This document shows, piece after piece, positions 36,694 through 45,803 of a stretch of DNA of 64,000 nt. Source of the DNA: Klenkia brasiliensis (GTDB lineage Bacteria > Actinomycetota > Actinomycetes > Mycobacteriales > Geodermatophilaceae). The position numbers and the translations under genes are program-made. The stretch is from contig NZ_FNCF01000008.1 in assembly GCF_900100695.1 (NCBI RefSeq), positions 62,001 through 126,000 on the forward strand, given 5' to 3'. Under the pieces are notes generated by a model. It saw only the letters and a list, made by a program, of their open reading frames with translations, was not told the DNA's origin and did no database searches. Each line of letters opens with the position of its first letter. The stretch's first letter is position 1.

Positions 36694-37479
36694 CTAGTCG
36701 GTGGGCTGAGCGTATTGAGGCTGGTCGAGGGGTCGCAACGCGTCCACCACGACCTGGTCGGACTGCACGATCGTGACGTCGCCGCCCTCGCGGCGCACGG
36801 CCGCGCTCACCCCGCCGGGGATGTCCATGGCGGTGGCGAGCACCTGCGGGTCGCCGATGACGAGCACGACGTAGGGCGCGTCGACGTCCTGGCCGTCGAT
36901 CTGCAGCGCGCCGCCCGAGCCGGTGATCGCGCTGCTCACCCCGATCCGCACGTCGTCGACCTGCATGGTCTCCGCACCGGCGCCGCGCAGCTCCTGGACG
37001 GCGTTGAGCAGGACCGCGGGGGTGATGTCGTCACCGGGGTCGCTGATGGTCATCCGCAGACCCGGGCCCTGGGCGGCCAGGCTGCCGTTGAGGATGCCGA
37101 GCTCGGTGGCCCGCTGCTGGGCCTCCGCCAGCGCCGCGGCCGCCTGGCTGTCGGTGTCGGTGAGCTGCTCGAGGGCGGCCCGCTGCTCGCTGATCTGCTG
37201 CCGGAGCCGGTCCTCGCGCGCGTTGACCTGGTCGAGGATGCTCACCAGGTCCTCCTCGCGCGCACCGGTGTAGGCGGTGTCGGTGTCGGTGCTGCGCACC
37301 TGCACGGCGAAGGCGAAGCCCAGCAGCAGGGTGAGCACGCCGATCAGCGCGGCGGCGAGCCGGTCGCGGCGGCGGTGCCGCAACCGGTGCCACAGCGAGG
37401 GCCGGGCGGCGTCGTCCTGCGGGGTCGCCCCCGGCCCGTCGTCCGGGGTGCTCTCCCGGGAGGTGTCCTCGTCGGCCAC
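36694..37479 (-). CDS. DUF881 family membrane-anchored protein (Rv1825-like)
   Basis: A 261-aa protein with one N-terminal TM segment (about residues 40-62, LAAALIGVLTLLLGFAFAVQV), then an extracytoplasmic coiled-coil (residues 75-125) and the DUF881 domain (NAVQELRGAGAETMQVDDVRI). It is homologous to the protein at 37830-38762. DUF881 proteins flank sbp in many Gram-positives and are thought to act at the cell envelope or division site. Confidence 0.9.
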   Translation of the reverse strand: MADEDTSRESTPDDGPGATPQDDAARPSLWHRLRHRRRDRLAAALIGVLTLLLGFAFAVQVRSTDTDTAYTGAREEDLVSILDQVNAREDRLRQQISEQRAALEQLTDTDSQAAAALAEAQQRATELGILNGSLAAQGPGLRMTISDPGDDITPAVLLNAVQELRGAGAETMQVDDVRIGVSSAITGSGGALQIDGQDVDAPYVVLVIGDPQVLATAMDIPGGVSAAVRREGGDVTIVQSDQVVVDALRPLDQPQYAQPTD

Positions 37480-37492
37480 GGCGGTGCTCCCC

Positions 37493-37825
37493 TCAGGCCC
37501 GGAACAGGTGGCGTCGGATGGCGGCGGCGTTGCCGAAGATGCGGATGCCCAGGACGACGACCACCGCGGTCGACAGCTGCGCCCCCACGCCGAGCTGGTC
37601 GCCGAGGAAGACGATGAGCGCGGCCACGACGACGTTGGACACGAAGGACACCACGAACACCTTGGCGTCGAAGATCCCGTCGAAGCGGGCCCGGATGCCG
37701 CCGAAGACCGCGTCCAGGGCGGCGACGACGGCGATCGGCAGGTAGGGCTGCAGCCAGACCGGGACGCTGGGGTCCAGGAGCAGGCCGAGCACCACGCCCA
37801 CCGCGAGGCCGAGGATGGGGATCAC
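37493..37825 (-). CDS. sbp: Small basic protein Sbp (DUF1290)
   Basis: A 110-aa protein with three hydrophobic segments and the conserved VAALDAVFGGIRARFDGIFDAKVF loop region, as in Rv1824 and B. subtilis Sbp. It is flanked by two DUF881 genes, the classic arrangement. Starts at GTG 37825. Confidence 0.93.
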   Translation of the reverse strand: MIPILGLAVGVVLGLLLDPSVPVWLQPYLPIAVVAALDAVFGGIRARFDGIFDAKVFVVSFVSNVVVAALIVFLGDQLGVGAQLSTAVVVVLGIRIFGNAAAIRRHLFRA

Positions 37826-37829
37826 CGGG

Positions 37830-38762
37830 TCAGTCTCCGTCGTCCCCGGCCGGTGCCGTGCCCGGGGGGCCGGACGGCGCGCCGGTGTCGGGGGTCAGCG
37901 GCCGGGCCGACCGCAGCTCGGGGCTGCTGGCACCGGGCAGCTCCAGGTCGTCGGACCGGTTGAACTCGAAGACCCAGTCGTAGGTCCGGGACAGCTGGGC
38001 GAGGTAGGTGGCCTCGGGAGCGGCCAGGAACCCGTTCTGCAGGGCGGTGGGGTCGCCGACGGCCAGCACCTCGTAGGGGCTGCTGACCGGCCGCAGGTCG
38101 ACCAGGATCGCCCCGCCGGCCTGGCGGATGGTGGTGGTGGGGCCCAGCCGCTGGCCGTCGACGCTGATCGCCTCGGCCCCGGCGGACCACAGGGCGTTGA
38201 CCAGCAGCTGCAGGTCGCGGTCGAGCACCTGCGCGACCTCGCCGTCGGAGGGGGCGGCGGTGGCGACCGGGTCGTCGTCGGCCGAGGGCAGCGCGTTGCC
38301 CAGCGTCACGGTCAGCCCGGGCCCGTGCACCGGCTCGGTGGCCGCGCCGGCCTCCTGCCGGGCCAGCTGGTCCAGCGCGAGCTGGCCGCCGGTGGACGCC
38401 GACAGCGCCTGGTCGCGGGCGGCGCCGACCTCCCCCTGCACCTGTGCGAGGGAGGCGACGAGGTCGTCGGTGACGCCGGACTCCCGGTCGATGTCGGCGA
38501 TGAGGGCGGCCCGGATCTCCTGCCGGCCCTCGGTGCCGGCGGAGGCCTGGCCGTAGGTCAGGGCGGCGAGCAGGCCGGCCAGCACCATGGTCACCGCGAC
38601 CAGCGCCTGCCCCCGCGAGCGCGCGCCGCGGGTGGGCGCCGGCCGGGCGGCGCGGGCCGCGGCGGCCTGCGCGTAGGCCGGGTCGACGGTCTCGGCGAGG
38701 ACCTGGTCGAGCAGGGACGCCCCCAGTGACCGGGTGCGGGAGGGCTGCTGGGTCGTCGTCAC
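37830..38762 (-). CDS. DUF881 family protein (Rv1823-like)
   Basis: A 310-aa paralogue of the 36694-37479 protein. N-terminal TM at about residues 53-72 (ALVAVTMVLAGLLAALTYG), coiled-coil, then DUF881 (QLLVNALWSAGAEAISVDGQRL). A proline-rich tail is at the C-terminus. The start GTG overlaps the stop of the phosphatidyltransferase gene. Confidence 0.9.
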   Translation of the reverse strand: MTTTQQPSRTRSLGASLLDQVLAETVDPAYAQAAAARAARPAPTRGARSRGQALVAVTMVLAGLLAALTYGQASAGTEGRQEIRAALIADIDRESGVTDDLVASLAQVQGEVGAARDQALSASTGGQLALDQLARQEAGAATEPVHGPGLTVTLGNALPSADDDPVATAAPSDGEVAQVLDRDLQLLVNALWSAGAEAISVDGQRLGPTTTIRQAGGAILVDLRPVSSPYEVLAVGDPTALQNGFLAAPEATYLAQLSRTYDWVFEFNRSDDLELPGASSPELRSARPLTPDTGAPSGPPGTAPAGDDGD

Positions 38763-39394
38763 GCCGGGACCCGCTCGGCCCGGGCCTGCCGGACCAGGCC
38801 GACGGCCTGCACCACGTACAGGACGGCGGACAGCAGGTACAGCGCACCACCCCAGATGGTCAGCGCGTAGGCGACCGGGGCGACCACCGCGGCGAGCGTG
38901 CCGGTGCCGGCGGCCAGCAGCAGCAACGGGAACGCGTACAGGAACAGGAACGTCGCGGCCTTGCCGAGGTAGTGCACCTGCAGCGGCGGCCAGCCGTACC
39001 GCCGCAGCACCAGCAGCACGACGGCCAGCACCAGCTCGCGGGCGACGATGGCGGCGACGAACCACAGCGGGACGACGTCGCGGATCACGAAGGCGACCAG
39101 CGTGGCCACGATGTAGAGGCGGTCGGCGGCCGGGTCGAGCATCGCCCCCAGCCGGCTGGACTGGCCCAGCGCCCGGGCGAGCTTGCCGTCGGCCCAGTCG
39201 GTGACCCCGGAGACCATGAGGACGGCGACCGCCCAGCCGTCGGCCTGCGGGCCCAGCAGCAGCCAGAGGAACAGCGGGACGCCGAGCAGCCGCAGCACCG
39301 ACAGCGCGTTGGGCACCGTCCAGACCGCGTCGCCCAGCTCGTCGCGCGACGGCGCCGGGGCCGCGCTGCCGGTCCTGCCCTGGGCGCGCGTCAC
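38759..39394 (-). CDS. CDP-alcohol phosphatidyltransferase family protein (Rv1822-like)
   Basis: A 211-aa membrane enzyme. The CDP-alcohol motif DGxxAR-x8-Gx3Dx3D is complete (DGKLARALGQ, then LGAMLDPAADR). It probably makes a phosphatidylglycerol phosphate-type lipid, as the M. tuberculosis homologue Rv1822 (pgsA2) is annotated to do. It is the first gene of the sbp-gcvH block and overlaps the next gene by 4 nt. Confidence 0.92.
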   Translation of the reverse strand: MTRAQGRTGSAAPAPSRDELGDAVWTVPNALSVLRLLGVPLFLWLLLGPQADGWAVAVLMVSGVTDWADGKLARALGQSSRLGAMLDPAADRLYIVATLVAFVIRDVVPLWFVAAIVARELVLAVVLLVLRRYGWPPLQVHYLGKAATFLFLYAFPLLLLAAGTGTLAAVVAPVAYALTIWGGALYLLSAVLYVVQAVGLVRQARAERVPA

Positions 39395-39481
39395 GCGGAC
39401 AGGTTAGTGCCCGGGTCGGTCACGGAGGGGTGAACCGGCGCCGGACGGGGCAGGTGAGGTGCACGACCCGGGGAGGGCGGC

Positions 39482-40202
39482 ATGGGCACGGTGCACACGG
39501 CGGGGACCACGCCCGAGGGCGGTGGGCTGGCGCGGCGGCTGCCGCTGCTGCCGGTGACCGAGCAGACGGTGCAGTCCGTGGCGCTGCTGGTTGCCCGGCA
39601 CGTCGAGGCGGTGCTGCCGGCGGCGGCGTCGGCCTCCCTCACCCTGCTGCGCGGCCGGCGGGCCCGCACCGTGGCCGCCACCGGGCTGCTGGCCCACGAG
39701 CTCGACGAGGCGCAGTACACCGAGGGCACCGGTCCGTGCCTGGACACCGCGCGCAGCGGGGAGCCGCACCTGCTGGCCGACGCCCGGGTCGACGAGCGCT
39801 GGCCCGCCCACGCGGCGGAGGCCCGCCGCCGGGGCACGCTGAGCTGCCTGTCGGTGCCGGTGCCCCGCGAGCACGGCATCCGGGCGGCGGTCAACGTCTA
39901 CGCCGAGCCCGCGGGCGCCTTCGTCCCCGACGACGTGCCCGCGGTCGCCGCCGAGCTGGTCGGCGTCGCGGTGGTGCTGGCCAACGTGCTGGACCACCAG
40001 GACCTGGTCGCGGCGGCCGACGGGGTGCGGCAGGCCGAGGAGAGCCGCGCGGTGATCGAGCAGGCCAAGGGGCTGCTCATGCAGGAGCACGGCTGGGACG
40101 CCGACCAGGCCTTCGCCGAGCTGCTGCGGCGCTCCAACGACACCAACACCCGCGTGCGGGACCTCGCCGCGGGGTTGGTGTCCGCGGCGGGTCGGCCCAC
40201 GG

Positions 40203-40210
<8 letters not shown>
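39482..40210 (+). CDS. GAF and ANTAR domain protein
   Basis: A 242-aa putative antiterminator. The GAF domain spans about residues 30-165 (GTGPCLDTARSGEPHLLADA). The ANTAR RNA-binding helices are at about 180-235 (SRAVIEQAKGLLMQEHGWDADQAFAELLRRSN). Such proteins sense a ligand or redox state and bind dual RNA hairpins in target leaders. The stop overlaps the convergent chromate-transporter gene by 8 nt. Confidence 0.92.
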
Positions 40211-41591
<1,381 letters not shown>

Positions 41592-41648
41592 CCACAGCCG
41601 GTGGGCCGCGCAGTACCCAGGCAGGGCAGTGCCCAGGCGGTGCGGAGG

Positions 41649-42038
41649 TCAGGCGGGGCGGACGTCGAACAGCCGGTCGAGCCCGGTCAGCCGCAGCGGC
41701 CGCAGCGCTGCGCGGCTGCCCCACAGGGGCACCCCGGCCCCGCGGTCGTGGGCCACCTGGGCGAGCAAGCCCACCCCGGGGCTGCCGAGGAAGGTGACCT
41801 GCCGGGCATCCAGGCACTGCACGCCGTCCAGCGTCGGCGCGGTGGCCCGGAACGCCAGGCACAGGTCGGTGCCGACGTCGCCGGCCAGGACCAGGGTGCC
41901 GGCGACCAGCGTGATCGACCCGTGGACGGTCGACGTGCCGACGACCGGGACGCCGTCGGGTCGCGCCAGCGACTCGTGGTCGGTGAGCGAGTCCAGCTCG
42001 GGTCGGTGGTCCGCCGGGTGCTCGACGGCTTCGTGCAT
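41649..42038 (-). CDS. STAS domain protein
   Basis: A 129-aa STAS-like protein, related in sequence to the protein at 42743-43057 (GSITLVAGTLVLAGDV; DARQVTFLGSPGVGLL). The segment before the phospho-acceptor reads GSPG, so it may act as an anti-anti-sigma factor. ATG 42038 has a GAGGAG site before it and is preferred over the longer frame upstream. Confidence 0.78.
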   Translation of the reverse strand: MHEAVEHPADHRPELDSLTDHESLARPDGVPVVGTSTVHGSITLVAGTLVLAGDVGTDLCLAFRATAPTLDGVQCLDARQVTFLGSPGVGLLAQVAHDRGAGVPLWGSRAALRPLRLTGLDRLFDVRPA

Positions 42039-42129
42039 GGGGTGCTCCTCGTCGGGGCCGGGACCGGCCCTCGACCCAGTGGACGCCGCATTGCGGAACG
42101 GATCCAGACCCCTCACCCGGACGGGTGCC

Positions 42130-42152
42130 GCCCGGCCCGGCGCGGGCCGGGC
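42130..42152 (-). terminator. GC-rich hairpin downstream of the PNPOx-like gene
   Basis: Arms 42130-42139 and 42143-42152 are a perfect 10-bp stem with a 3-nt loop, 14 nt after the stop of the gene at 42166-42645 and before the STAS gene start. Likely terminator. Confidence 0.6.
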
Positions 42153-42165
42153 CGGGCGACGCCGG

Positions 42166-42645
42166 TCAGGGCAGCTCGACCTTCTCGTTCTCCCCGACGT
42201 CGGCGCGCTCGCCCTTCGCCTTCGCCTTCACGAAGCTCAGCGCGGTGGCCACCGCGCCCGGGGTGTCCCAGTACTCCGCGCTGTCGCCGTCGACCTTGAT
42301 GAGCACGACCGAGGGGTCCTCGGGGCCCTGCGGCAGCCACGCCTCGGCGCCGGAGTTCCACAGCTCCTTCTTCTTGGCCACGTCGGTGACGACGCTGCCG
42401 CGACCGGAGATCGAGACCCACGCCGACCTCGACCCCGTGGTCACGTTGACCGTCGGGTTGGCCTGGATGCTCTGGGCCGGCCCGCCACCGGCCTCGGCGA
42501 AGAACCACAGGTCGCCGTCGAACTCGACCTCCTGGAGCGACATCGGCCGGCTCTGCAGCGAGCCGTCGGCGCCGACCGTCGTCAGCATCGCCATCTTCTC
42601 GTCCGCCACCAGCTCGCGGACCTTCTCCACACCGTGCTCGGCCAC
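42166..42645 (-). CDS. Pyridoxamine 5'-phosphate oxidase family (general stress protein 26-like)
   Basis: A 159-aa split-barrel flavin-binding protein: VADEKMAMLTTVGADGSLQSRPMSLQEVEFDGDLWFF start and AWVSISGRGSVVTD are typical of the general stress protein 26 group. It probably binds FMN or F420; substrate unknown. GTG 42645 is preceded by GGGGGAGG. Confidence 0.88.
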   Translation of the reverse strand: MAEHGVEKVRELVADEKMAMLTTVGADGSLQSRPMSLQEVEFDGDLWFFAEAGGGPAQSIQANPTVNVTTGSRSAWVSISGRGSVVTDVAKKKELWNSGAEAWLPQGPEDPSVVLIKVDGDSAEYWDTPGAVATALSFVKAKAKGERADVGENEKVELP

Positions 42646-42742
42646 GGGTCCTCCCCCTCTGTTGGATGCCCGCACCCTCTTCCCCGCCGCTCCCGGGTCG
42701 AACCCCCGTGGTGGGTGCGCAGGACGCTAGGGTCGGTGCGCC

Positions 42743-43057
42743 ATGGACGACGACCTCCCCGACCTGGACGCCATCACCTCCGGTTCCATCACCGTCGACG
42801 GCAGCACCCTCGTGCTCGCCGGCGACGTGGACTTCGCCCTCGTCAACGCCTGGGAACGCTCCGAGCAGGCGACCGACGACGTCGCGCGCATCGACGCCCA
42901 GCGCGTCACCTTCATGGGCAGCGCCGGCATCACGCTGGTCATCAAGATCGCGCGTGCCGCCGAGCCGCGCACCGTCGAGCTGCTGCACCCCAGCCGGCCG
43001 GCCCTGCGGCCGCTGCAGGCGATGGGCGTGGACAAGCTGCTGCGCATCACGACCTGA
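42743..43057 (+). CDS. STAS domain anti-sigma factor antagonist-like protein
   Basis: A 104-aa STAS domain (GSITVDGSTLVLAGDVDF, RIDAQRVTFMGSAGITLV). The Ser in FMGSAG aligns with the phosphorylated serine of SpoIIAA-type proteins. It is paralogous to the protein at 41649-42038, which is encoded on the other side of the PNPOx-like gene on the opposite strand. Confidence 0.85.
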   Translation: MDDDLPDLDAITSGSITVDGSTLVLAGDVDFALVNAWERSEQATDDVARIDAQRVTFMGSAGITLVIKIARAAEPRTVELLHPSRPALRPLQAMGVDKLLRITT

Positions 43058-43108
43058 CGCGGGCTGCGCCGGCCTGCGGCGTCGCCCGGCTTACGCCGTA
43101 GAGAACGT

Positions 43109-43132
43109 GTTTCTCCAGAAGATCGTGGGGCA
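43109..43132 (+). promoter_or_regulatory. Possible SigB/SigF-type promoter
   Basis: GTTT (43109-43112), 15 nt, then GGGCA (43128-43132). This resembles the general-stress consensus GTTT-N14-16-GGGTAT, with an imperfect -10. It lies about 80 bp before the TM-helix protein gene, and stress-type genes surround it. Confidence 0.35.
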
Positions 43133-43209
43133 CTGATCGGCTGCACCCGGGGCGTCCCGGGGCCCATCCCGGACCCCGGCATGGTCGAGCCAGACCTTGG
43201 AGACCCCGC

Positions 43210-43944
43210 ATGAACGACGTCGGCCAGTCCACGCGCAACGCGCTGGACACCGTCCTGCAGTTCCTCCCCCGCCTCGTGCTGTTCCTCGTCATCCTCGCCG
43301 TCGGCTACTTCATCGCGAAGGCCCTCGAGAAGGTGCTGGTCCGGGTCCTCGACCGGGTCGGCTTCGAGCGGGCCGTCGAGCGCGGCGGCATCAAGCGCGT
43401 GCTGGCGAACTCGCAGTACGACGCGGGCCAGATCCTGGGCCGCATCGTCTTCTACGCCGTGATGCTCTTCGTGCTCTCCACCGCCTTCGGCGTCTTCGGC
43501 CAGAACCCGATCAGCGACTACCTGTCCGCGGTGATCGGCTACCTGCCGCGGGTGTTCGTGGCGATCCTCATCCTGGTCATCGCCGCCGCGGTCGCCGCCG
43601 GCGCGAAGCTGCTGGTGCAGAACGCGCTGGGCTCGCTGTCCTACGCCCGGGTGCTGGCCAACGCCACCTCGACGCTGATCCTGGCGCTGGGCGTCATCGC
43701 CGCGCTGGACCAGCTGCAGATCGCCCAGAACGTGGTCAACGCCGTCCTGTACGCCTCCCTCGCCGCCCTGGTGGGCGTCGTCGTGGTGGCCGTCGGTGGT
43801 GGCGGCATCGTCCCGATGCGCCAGCGCTGGGAGAAGGTGCTGGACAAGGTGGAGTCCGAGGCGCCCTCGGCCCGCCGCGAGGTGCAGTCGACCGGCAACC
43901 CGGTGGACGCCGTCCGCGACGAGGCGCAGCGCTACACGAACTGA
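43210..43944 (+). CDS. Mechanosensitive-channel-like TM-helix protein
   Basis: A 244-aa membrane protein with about five hydrophobic segments and two TM_helix-type repeats (LPRLVLFLVILAVGYFIAKALEKVLVRVLDRVGF; LPRVFVAILILVIAAAVAAGAKLL). This is the conserved TM_helix family, related to MscS pore helices but without the MscS beta domain. The C-terminus is charged and cytoplasmic. ATG 43210 has GGAG upstream. Confidence 0.88.
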   Translation: MNDVGQSTRNALDTVLQFLPRLVLFLVILAVGYFIAKALEKVLVRVLDRVGFERAVERGGIKRVLANSQYDAGQILGRIVFYAVMLFVLSTAFGVFGQNPISDYLSAVIGYLPRVFVAILILVIAAAVAAGAKLLVQNALGSLSYARVLANATSTLILALGVIAALDQLQIAQNVVNAVLYASLAALVGVVVVAVGGGGIVPMRQRWEKVLDKVESEAPSARREVQSTGNPVDAVRDEAQRYTN

Positions 43945-45008
43945 GGTAGGTCGTCGACCGGCCCGGACCCCGTCGGGGGTCCGGGCCGGTCCGCTGTCCG
44001 GGGCCCGAGGAGCGCGGCGGCGAACCGGACGACGGCCTCGGCGCAGCCCCACGACAGGGTCAGCCCGGCGCCGCCGTGGCCGTAGCAGGCCACGACCGGG
44101 ACGGCGCCGCCCGGGACCGGACCCAGCCGCAGGGTGGCCCGCGCGGGGCGCAGGCCGTAGGCGGCCCCCAGCACATCCTGCCCGGCCAGCGCGGGCACCG
44201 CCGCGACCACCCGCCGAAGGATCTGCTCCTGCACGCCGGGGTCGACCGCCGTCGTGGCGGGCCACGGGTCGGCGGTGCCGCCGCACACCACGTCCTCGCC
44301 CCGCGGGATGACGTAGGTCAGGCCCGCCGGGTCCTCCTCGTCGAGCAGCCACTCGACCAGGCCCGGGTTGCGCAGCCGCACCACCTGGCCGCCCACGGGG
44401 TGGCCGGGGTCGGGGTCGGCCACCAGCTCCCCCGACCGGCCGCCGGCGGCCAGCACGACCAGGTCGGCCGCGGTGGCCGCGGCGGTGGCGTCCAGGTCGT
44501 GCACCTGCGCGCGCTGCTCCACGACGCCGAGGTGGCCGCAGCGGTCGCGCAGCCAGCGCAGGTAGTGCGGGGTGTCGGCCACCGGGAGCGACGCCCGCAC
44601 CCCGGAGGCGGCGCCGGCGGGCAGCTCGTCGGCACGCGCCTCGCGTGGGCCGATCGCCGCGGCCGTCCACGACCGGTCCGGTGCCGCGGTCCGCTCGACC
44701 ACCGTGCCCGCGCGGACGGTGACCGCCGTCCCCGGCCGGTCGGCGAGCTCCTCGAAGCGGGCCCGGGACCGCAGCAGGACGTCGTCGGCCCCGGGCGGGG
44801 TCGTCACCCGGTAGGGGAACCACAGGCCCCCGGCGACCCCGGACACGCCCTCGTGGGCGGCGCGGTCGCCCACGACCAGCACGGTCGCGCCCGCGGCGGC
44901 CAGGTCGTGCGCGGCCGACAGCCCCACCACCCCGGCGCCGACCACCGTGACCCGCGCACCCTCGAGACCCACCGACGCGTCCTCCTCACCGACGGGGCCA
45001 GTCTGCAC
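43932..45008 (-). CDS. FAD-dependent amino-acid oxidase (D-amino-acid oxidase family)
   Basis: A 358-aa flavoprotein with a dinucleotide-binding VTVVGAGVVGLSAAHDL at residues 20-36 and the C-terminal family block YGLRPARATLRLGPV then YGHGGAGLTLSWGCAEAV. This is the DAO type, which oxidises D-amino acids to 2-oxo acids with H2O2. Glycine/sarcosine oxidase is an alternative. Its 3' end overlaps the convergent TM-helix gene by 13 nt and contains that gene's likely terminator. Confidence 0.9.
   Translation of the reverse strand: MQTGPVGEEDASVGLEGARVTVVGAGVVGLSAAHDLAAAGATVLVVGDRAAHEGVSGVAGGLWFPYRVTTPPGADDVLLRSRARFEELADRPGTAVTVRAGTVVERTAAPDRSWTAAAIGPREARADELPAGAASGVRASLPVADTPHYLRWLRDRCGHLGVVEQRAQVHDLDATAAATAADLVVLAAGGRSGELVADPDPGHPVGGQVVRLRNPGLVEWLLDEEDPAGLTYVIPRGEDVVCGGTADPWPATTAVDPGVQEQILRRVVAAVPALAGQDVLGAAYGLRPARATLRLGPVPGGAVPVVACYGHGGAGLTLSWGCAEAVVRFAAALLGPRTADRPGPPTGSGPVDDLPQFV
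43957..43990 (+). terminator. Perfect 15-bp hairpin inside the oxidase 3' end
   Basis: Arms 43957-43971 and 43976-43990 are exact 15-bp repeats with a 4-nt loop, 12 nt after the stop of the TM-helix gene. The same bases code the C-terminal tail of the oxidase on the other strand. Confidence 0.7.
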
Positions 45009-45106
45009 CCGCCCGCTCGACGCACCAGGACGGCCGACCGCACGTGCAGGTGGACCAGCGGGGGCCGCTCGTCCCCCTCCCCCGGCTGACCGGCGAAGAT
45101 GCTGCC

Positions 45107-45691
45107 GTGGCCGCCCCTCACCCCGCGCCGTCCGGGGAACCGCTGCGCATCGGCGCCAAGCTGCGCGCGACCCGCCGGGCGCAGGGGCTGACGATCGACC
45201 AGCTGGCGGAGGCGACGGCGCTGACCAAGGGCTTCATCAGCCGGGTGGAGCGGGACGAGACCTCCCCGAGCGTCGCCAGCCTGGTGACCCTGTGCCAGGT
45301 GCTCTCCCTGCCGGTCGGCGCCCTGTTCGACGACCCCGTGCAGCGGGTGGTCCCGCTCGCCGACGCCCCGTTGATCAACATGGGCGGCTCCGGCGCGGTC
45401 GAGCGGCTGCTCACGCCCCGCGCGGAGTCCCGGGTGCAGCTGCTGCGCTCGACCCTGCAGCCCGGTGCGAGCGGCGGCTCGCAGCTCTACACGATCAACT
45501 GCGAGGTGGAGTCGGTGCACGTGCTGCGGGGGCGGGTCACCCTGCGGTTCGCCAGCGAGTCCGTGGAGCTGGCCGAGGGCGACACCCTCACCTTCTCCGG
45601 CCGGGACCCGCACACCTGGTCCAACCCCGCCGACGTCGAGTCCGAGATCATGTGGACCATCGTCCCGGCGGCCTGGAGCGGCTCGGCCTGA
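45107..45691 (+). CDS. XRE family transcriptional regulator with cupin domain
   Basis: A 194-aa regulator. The N-terminal helix-turn-helix spans residues 17-70 (GAKLRATRRAQGLTIDQLAEATALTKGFISRVERDETSPSVASL); the cupin sensor domain spans about 95-190 (VRGRVTLRFASESVELAEGDTL, HTWSNP). Such proteins often control amino-acid or polyamine catabolism. It is divergent from the FAD amino-acid oxidase gene, so that is its likely target. The GTG start at 45107 is set by protein length. Confidence 0.9.
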   Translation: MAAPHPAPSGEPLRIGAKLRATRRAQGLTIDQLAEATALTKGFISRVERDETSPSVASLVTLCQVLSLPVGALFDDPVQRVVPLADAPLINMGGSGAVERLLTPRAESRVQLLRSTLQPGASGGSQLYTINCEVESVHVLRGRVTLRFASESVELAEGDTLTFSGRDPHTWSNPADVESEIMWTIVPAAWSGSA

Positions 45692-45803
45692 CCGGAGCGC
45701 TCACGCACCGTGAGGGCGGGGGTGGGAGCGGTGCCGACGTCCCCTGTCGGCGCACCTGGACGGGTGACGCCGACCGGCGGGACGGTCCGGGACGGGAGAC
45801 CCT

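Noticed and set aside
42660-42725. tRNA-like segment (CCCGGGTCGAACCCCC with flanking complementary ends)
   Set aside because: The pairing ends are only about 45 nt apart and no anticodon arm can be drawn.
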